Source: CAZMXP01 sp964570285
GTDB taxonomy: Bacteria > Planctomycetota > PLA2
Assembly: GCA_964570285.1 (NCBI GenBank)
Contig: CAZMXP010000043.1
Coordinates: 1-42,736, forward strand
Direction: 5' to 3'
Length of the DNA: 42,736 nt
In this document: positions 39,379-42,736 of the stretch, piece after piece
Layout of the letters: each line of letters starts with the position of its first letter
Numbering within the stretch: position 1 is the first letter of the stretch
Program-made: the position numbers and the translations under genes
The notes under the pieces: model-generated
Seen by the model: the letters and a program-made list of their open reading frames with translations, nothing else
Told to the model about the DNA's origin: nothing
Databases searched by the model: none

Positions 39379-40242
39379 ATGTTCTGCCGTGGCTGCGGCA
39401 ACGATGTCCCGCAGGGAAGCGAGTGTCCCGTCTGTGCCGACGGGCGCGCGGTGAAGCGTCGGTCCGCGCCCCCCGCGCCCCCCCGAGATCGGCCGGCCAT
39501 GAGCCGGCTCTGCAAGCAGTGTGGCAATACCATCGAGTCTGACGAGGAGTGCCGCGTCTGCGCCGCCGGTCGTGGCTTCCAACGAAAGCCCCCGACCCCG
39601 GAGCCCGCGAAGCGCCGCACGACGATCTGCTCGGTCTGCGGGAACGAGATCGTGCCCGGCGAGAGTTGCGCGGTCTGCGCGGCCGGCCGCGGCTTCCAGA
39701 AGAAGGTCGAGCGGAAGGAGGCGCTCTGCCCGACCTGCGGCAACGTCGTCGCGAACGTGCAGGAGTGCCCCGTCTGCCTCAGCGGGCGCGCGCCGCAGCG
39801 GGCGCGCAGGCGCGAGGAGGCGAAGGGGCCCGCCTGCCCGCGCTGCCGCGAGGCGCTCGAGGAGCAGCAGTGGGAGGAGGTCCTCGTGCTGATGTGCCCG
39901 ACCTGCCAGGGGGCGCTCTTCCCGGTGGGCGGCCTCGAAGGCACGCTCGACAAGCTGCGGCAGGGGGTCGAGTCGGCGAGCCTCGCCGATGTGCTGAACG
40001 AGTTCCGCACCCGCGCGGGCGGCGTGATGCCCGCCGCGGTGCGCTACAAGAGCTGCCCCCGCTGCCGCGGCACGATGACGCGGCGCAACTACGCCGGCGT
40101 CAGCGGCGTCATCGTCGACTTCTGCGGGCGGGACGGCACGTGGGTGGACCAGGCGGCCTTCTCGCAGCTCGCCGAGTTCATCACGAAGGGCGGCGACCTG
40201 CTGGCCGCCCGAAGCCCGCTGAACCGGCGAAAAGGGGTCTGA
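39379..40242 (+). CDS. Multi-zinc-ribbon protein with TFIIB-type zinc finger
   Basis: 287 aa. Four successive C4 modules of the form CxxCGN-x6-8-CxVC-x2-GR (from residues 3, 45, 83 and 117) form a repeat. Two CPRC modules follow; the last, CPRCRGTMTRRNYAG...VDFCGRDGTWVD, is a zf-TFIIB-type finger in which the expected fourth Cys is Asp (CGRD). It may mediate protein or nucleic-acid contacts. The stop TGA (40240-40242) lies inside a GGGGTCTGACCCC palindrome, so the native C-terminus may have been replaced. A C6-GCG-C7 run (39469-39484) encodes the PPAPPRD linker. Confidence 0.78.
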   Translation: MFCRGCGNDVPQGSECPVCADGRAVKRRSAPPAPPRDRPAMSRLCKQCGNTIESDEECRVCAAGRGFQRKPPTPEPAKRRTTICSVCGNEIVPGESCAVCAAGRGFQKKVERKEALCPTCGNVVANVQECPVCLSGRAPQRARRREEAKGPACPRCREALEEQQWEEVLVLMCPTCQGALFPVGGLEGTLDKLRQGVESASLADVLNEFRTRAGGVMPAAVRYKSCPRCRGTMTRRNYAGVSGVIVDFCGRDGTWVDQAAFSQLAEFITKGGDLLAARSPLNRRKGV

Positions 40243-40246
40243 CCCC
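40234..40246 (+). repeat. REP-like core GGGGTCTGACCCC, copy 3
   Basis: The core palindrome overlaps the end of the zinc-ribbon gene and supplies its TGA. Flanks CGAAAA and ACTGTTCG are partly complementary. Confidence 0.7.
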
Positions 40247-40296
40247 AACTGTTCGGCTGTTGACGTTCCGGGGGGCGGGCGCGTCTCCGCTTTCGG

Positions 40297-40610
40297 ATGC
40301 CTCCTCCCGCCAGCGAGATCGAACTCCTCGCCGCCGCCCGGACCGGGGACCGGGGCGCCCTCACCGGGCTCGTCTCGGAGAGCACGCCGACGCTGGAGCG
40401 GCTCGCGCTGCGACTTGTCGGCCATCGGCAGGACGCCGAGGACGTCGCGCAGGATGCCGTGCTGTCGGCTTGACGCGAATTGGGGGGGGCCGGGGGGGCG
40501 CGCGGTTCCAGACCTGGGTCTGCCGCATCCTCGTGCGGAAGGCCCTCGACCTGCTGCGCCGCCGCAAGGCGCCGGCGCCGCCCACACCCGCGCGGGTGAG
40601 CGGGGTCTGA
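40297..40610 (+). pseudogene. ECF-type RNA polymerase sigma factor, inactivated
   Basis: The first 58 codons encode region 2.1-2.2 (IELLAAARTGDRGALTGLV, then GHRQDAEDVAQDAVLSA). The next codon is TGA (40471-40473), where sigma factors have Trp (AWRELG), i.e. one TGG to TGA change. After a G8-CC-G7 run (40482-40498) the homology resumes in another frame: ARFQTWVCRILVRKALDLLRRRK, regions 2.3-2.4. DNA-binding region 4 is missing: the frame ends at a GGGGTCTGACCCC palindrome. A nonsense codon, a frameshift and 3' truncation together mark a dead gene. Confidence 0.8.
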
Positions 40611-40614
40611 CCCC
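40602..40614 (+). repeat. REP-like core GGGGTCTGACCCC, copy 4
   Basis: This copy ends the sigma pseudogene and supplies its TGA. Its flanks GGGTGAGC and GTTCTCCC are imperfect outer arms. Confidence 0.7.
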
Positions 40615-40672
40615 GTTCTCCCGATCTATCGGAAAGGGCGTTGGATTCCCGTGGTCGCATCGTCGCCGGCGC

Positions 40673-40710
40673 AACTGCGGGACGGGGGCCGACCTCTTTG
40701 TCCCGCAGTT
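40673..40710 (+). repeat. Degenerate REP-like palindrome, copy 5
   Basis: Perfect 11-bp arms AACTGCGGGAC and GTCCCGCAGTT enclose a diverged core (GGGGGCCGACCTCTTT) that still resembles the other copies. Confidence 0.6.
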
Positions 40711-40772
40711 ATTCTGGTGAGGGGAGTATACCCGAGAGAAGAAGCGCGCCGTCCCGGCGTGATCGGACCACA

Positions 40773-40799
40773 GACCAAGCAGACCAAGCAGACCAAGGA
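40773..40799 (+). repeat. Three 9-bp repeats GACCAAGSA before a start codon
   Basis: GACCAAGCA, GACCAAGCA and GACCAAGGA in tandem; the last contains the AAGGAG ribosome site for the ATG at 40806. Copy-number change would alter leader length without harming the ribosome site. Confidence 0.7.
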
Positions 40800-40805
40800 G
40801 ACCGC

Positions 40806-41789
40806 ATGAAGCTATTGACCACATCGATGTTCCTCATGGCGTTGCTCGCGCTGCCGGCGATGGCCGGCGACGAGGGCAAGGCCTGCGAGGGCAAGAAGGC
40901 CGCCGCCGCGAAGGAGTGCACGGAGTACACCGACTGCGAGGAGTGCGAGGACTGCGCCGATTGCACGGACTGCGGCGCGAAGGCCACGCTCACCGCCCGC
41001 ATCGCCGACCTCGAGGCGTCCGCCGCGAAGGGGTGCGAGAAGAGCGCGAAGATGCTCGCGACCCTCTGCGAAGCCTGCGGCGCGAAGGACACCGCGGCGC
41101 TGAAGCTGGCCGTCGCCGAGTGCGAGAAGGGGTGCGCGGCCGGCTGCGAGAAGAGCGGCGCCACGATCGCGAAGCTCGAGAAGGCGATGGGAACCGCGCC
41201 CGCCCGCCTGCCGCTGAGCGCCTATGTCGCGAAGCTGTCGGTCGGCTGCGAGAAGGGGTGCGAAATCTCGAAGAAGCAGATGGCTTCTCTCTCGTCCTCC
41301 TGCGGCACCGACTGCGCCGCGACGATGGCGTCGAAGATCAAGCGCCTCGAGATCGCCGCGTTCCTCGGCAGCGCGACGAGCGCCCGCGAGATCGCGGCCC
41401 TCGACAAGGCGCTCGGGCGCGAGCCCGTCGCGATGCCCGCGCTGAGCGTGCGCATCCGGAACCTCGTCTCCTGCAAGGAGATGGGCTGCCCCCTCTCCGG
41501 GCCGATCCAGGCGAAGCTGACCGAGGGGCGCGAGTCCGCCTGCTGCCAGGCGCTCGCGACCGACGTCGTCGCGCTCGAGACGAAGGCCGCCGACGGCTGC
41601 GAGAAGTGCAAGGGCGAGATCGCCGCGCTCGAGACCAAGCTCGACGCCGTCGTGCTTGCCGCGATCGCGCAGTTCGAGAGCGACAATCCCGGCGTCTTGA
41701 CCGGGAAGGGCGCCCAGAAGGCTGCGAAGGAGACTTCGAAGGAGTGCCCGAAGGAGAAGGGCGCCTGCCCCTCCGGCGGCGCGCAGTAG
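40806..41789 (+). CDS. Secreted Cys-rich repeat protein, 327 aa, 25 Cys
   Basis: Signal peptide MKLLTTSMFLMALLALPAMA (cut after A20). Residues 38-56 form a ladder C-x5-C-x2-C-x2-C-x2-C-x2-C. Residues 63-275 hold six 25-residue helical units with the pattern x3-[IV]-x2-[LC]-x6-G-[CS]-x2-[SC]-x6-L, at 63, 100, 138, 175, 214 and 251. Odd units are followed by a Cys-containing linker (CEACG, SSCGTDC, SACC). Even units are followed by a polar linker (EKAMG, DKALG, ETKL). This makes three ~75-residue repeats. Metal binding or disulfide bonding outside the membrane is likely; I know no such family. AAGGAG precedes the ATG, and a terminator follows. Confidence 0.85.
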   Translation: MKLLTTSMFLMALLALPAMAGDEGKACEGKKAAAAKECTEYTDCEECEDCADCTDCGAKATLTARIADLEASAAKGCEKSAKMLATLCEACGAKDTAALKLAVAECEKGCAAGCEKSGATIAKLEKAMGTAPARLPLSAYVAKLSVGCEKGCEISKKQMASLSSSCGTDCAATMASKIKRLEIAAFLGSATSAREIAALDKALGREPVAMPALSVRIRNLVSCKEMGCPLSGPIQAKLTEGRESACCQALATDVVALETKAADGCEKCKGEIAALETKLDAVVLAAIAQFESDNPGVLTGKGAQKAAKETSKECPKEKGACPSGGAQ

Positions 41790-41807
41790 CCTCCAACCAC
41801 CAATGAC

Positions 41808-41839
41808 CGGGGGCGCCTCCGCAGGGGGGCGCCCCCTTT
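41808..41839 (+). terminator. Rho-independent terminator after the Cys-rich gene
   Basis: GGGGGCGCC and GGGCGCCCCC form a GC stem around TCCGCAGG and are followed by TTTT. It lies 18 nt after the stop. Confidence 0.8.
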
Positions 41840-41852
41840 TCGTGGGCGGCCG

Positions 41853-41960
41853 GGGCCTGCCTGAAGACCCGGCCGGATTCGGTCGGCCGCGGCTGCGGCT
41901 GGACGCGGGCCTTGTGCTCGCCCGCCCTCGGTTCTTGACGCCGGGCTTTCCGGCAGGCCC
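41853..41960. repeat. Element with GGGCCTGCC terminal inverted repeats before the methyltransferase
   Basis: GGGCCTGCC (41853-41861) and GGCAGGCCC (41952-41960) are perfect 9-bp inverted ends. The first ~55 bp resemble the sequence beginning at 42671 (GGGCCTGTCTAAAAACCCC...), so related repeats bracket the methyltransferase gene. Confidence 0.45.
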
Positions 41961-41966
41961 TACACT
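41961..41966 (+). promoter_or_regulatory. Candidate -10 element (TACACT)
   Basis: TACACT lies 6 nt before GTG 41973, as in the other leaderless-type starts. Confidence 0.4.
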
Positions 41967-41972
41967 GGCCGC

Positions 41973-42671
41973 GTGCCGACCCCCGCCGAACTGCGCGCCG
42001 CCGTCGTCGCGCGCTACGCCGACGTCGCCGAGAGCGCCGAGGGTCACTTCGTCTATCCGGTGGGCCGTGCGAGCGCCGAACGCCTCGGCTACGACCCCGC
42101 CCTCGCCGCGCAGGTCCCGCCCCGCTCGCTCGACCGCTTTGTCGGCGTCGGCAATCCGCTGCGCCTCAGGCCCCCGCGCCCCCGCGAGAGCACTCTCGAT
42201 GTCGGTTGCGGCGCCGGTCTCGACACCTTCGTCGCCGCATCGATGGTCGGCACCGGCGGCCGCGCGATCGGCCTCGACCTCACCGCCGCGATGCTCCCGC
42301 GCCCGCGCGCGAACGCGTCGTTCGTCGCCGGCGACGCGGAGCGCCTGCCCTTCGCCGACGCGACCTTCGACCTCGTCACCTCGAATGGCGCGCTGAACCT
42401 CGTGCCGGACAAGGCGGTCGCCTTCCGCGAGATCCGCCGCGTGCTGCGTCCCGGCGGCGGCCTCTCCATCGCCGACCTGCTCGTCGTTGCCACGGTTCCT
42501 GAGAAGGAGCTTGCATCGATGGACGCCTGGTCGACGTGAATCTCCGGCGCGCTGCCGGGTAGGGTCTACCTGGCGCTTCTCGCGGAGGCCGGCTTCCCCG
42601 CCGCGCGCATCGTCGGCACGACCGGCTACGCGACCTCGAGGTACACCGCGGCGCACATGATCGTTGCCTAG
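41973..42671 (+). CDS. ArsM-like SAM methyltransferase with in-frame UGA (candidate selenoprotein)
   Basis: The frame from GTG 41973 encodes RYADVAESAEGHFVYPVGR, GVGNP, SAM motif I LDVGCGAGLDTFVAA and IGLDLT. The acidic DAERLPFADATFDLV, SNGALNLVPDK and VLRPGG follow, the pattern of the arsenite-methyltransferase-like family. At codon 189 it meets TGA (42537-42539) in DAWST-UGA-ISGALP. The same frame stays open to TAG 42669 with family-like sequence (YLALLAEAGF, IVGTTGYATSRYTAA). As I recall the family, relatives have Cys at the UGA position (W-x2-C-I-x-G-A-L). Read-through as selenocysteine gives 232 aa; ordinary termination gives 188 aa without the C-terminal strand and helix. The alternative is a recent nonsense mutation. 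Confidence 0.65.
42537..42559 (+). promoter_or_regulatory. UGA with adjacent hairpin, possible bacterial SECIS
   Basis: CCGGC (42544-42548), loop GCGCT and GCCGG (42554-42558), extended by a T-G pair, start 4 nt after the UGA. A small stem-loop with G in the loop just 3' of UGA fits what bacterial selenocysteine insertion needs, but short GC hairpins are common in this genome. Confidence 0.3.
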
Positions 42672-42736
42672 GGCCTGTCTAAAAACCCCACCTGGAGTCG
42701 GGCGGCTGCGGCTGCGCCGGGACTGCGTCGCGCCGG

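Noticed and set aside
40471..40473. TGA in the sigma factor gene read as selenocysteine
   Set aside because: The expected residue is Trp, not Cys, and the frame is also shifted a few codons later, so inactivation is the simpler reading.
42537..42539. Reassigned genetic code (UGA as Trp or Gly) for the whole organism
   Set aside because: UGA is used as a normal stop at dtd, the lipoprotein gene, the pilin genes and others, often in ATGA overlaps.
1..42736. tRNA or rRNA genes, integrase or attachment sites
   Set aside because: I looked for T-loop motifs with matching stems, rRNA-like stretches and integrase motifs on both strands and saw none. A covariance search (tRNAscan-SE, Infernal) would be decisive.

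Overview
The window is about 42.7 kb of very GC-rich bacterial chromosome, with C/G-ending codons almost throughout. No rRNA, tRNA, plasmid or phage marker is visible, so taxonomy rests on gene content. TPR-CHAT protein, carboxypeptidase-regulatory-like secreted proteins, pseudopilins with long exported partners, many hypothetical exported proteins and an intergenic 'ACCACGAAGGCACGAAGG' repeat suggest Planctomycetota or another deep-branching environmental phylum. I hold this at low to moderate confidence.

Layout. 1-2.8 kb: 3' end of a B12-dependent acyl-CoA mutase (IcmF type), a small unknown gene, a membrane histidine kinase and dtd. 2.8-6.5 kb: a large single-module NRPS of the epsilon-poly-lysine-synthetase type (A-T plus membrane and left-handed beta-helix repeats), translationally coupled to dtd. 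6.5-11 kb: a Cys-motif protein, a repeat-filled gap, a solitary diiron PaaA/BoxB-like protein and a hybrid histidine kinase. 11-16 kb: gltX with a small membrane protein, an exported beta-sandwich protein and a polytopic membrane protein. 16-18.5 kb: gene remnants (mini-Uma2, unknown fragment, PIN) around a lower-GC gene and a conserved membrane protein. 18.5-24.3 kb: a four-gene pseudopilin operon (minus), then a lipoprotein and a membrane protein (plus). 24.4-31.7 kb: TPR-CHAT protease-like protein, exported proteins and an aldo/keto reductase. 31.7-37.2 kb: a DNA-damage-tolerance cassette (LexA/UmuD-like mini-protein, DinB, RHH toxin-antitoxin-like pair, DnaE2-like polymerase). 37.2-42.7 kb: GNAT acetyltransferase, exported protein, zinc-ribbon protein, dead ECF sigma gene, a Cys-rich repeat protein and an ArsM-like methyltransferase with an in-frame UGA.

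The strongest signals for new biology are as follows. (1) The methyltransferase at 41973-42671 has one in-frame UGA where I recall relatives carrying a conserved Cys, and the homologous frame stays open for 43 further codons: a selenoprotein candidate. (2) The two polymerase transcription units share a 16-nt box and a GTTAG-N6-GTTAG direct repeat, and the DnaE2 leader carries two extreme GC hairpins just before the start codon. (3) A secreted protein with 25 Cys is built from three ~75-residue repeats. (4) GGGGGCGCGGGGG occurs nine times, inside and between genes. (5) TANNNT hexamers 6-9 nt before many start codons suggest widespread leaderless transcription. (6) A 31-nt palindrome family is scattered between genes and supplies stop codons.
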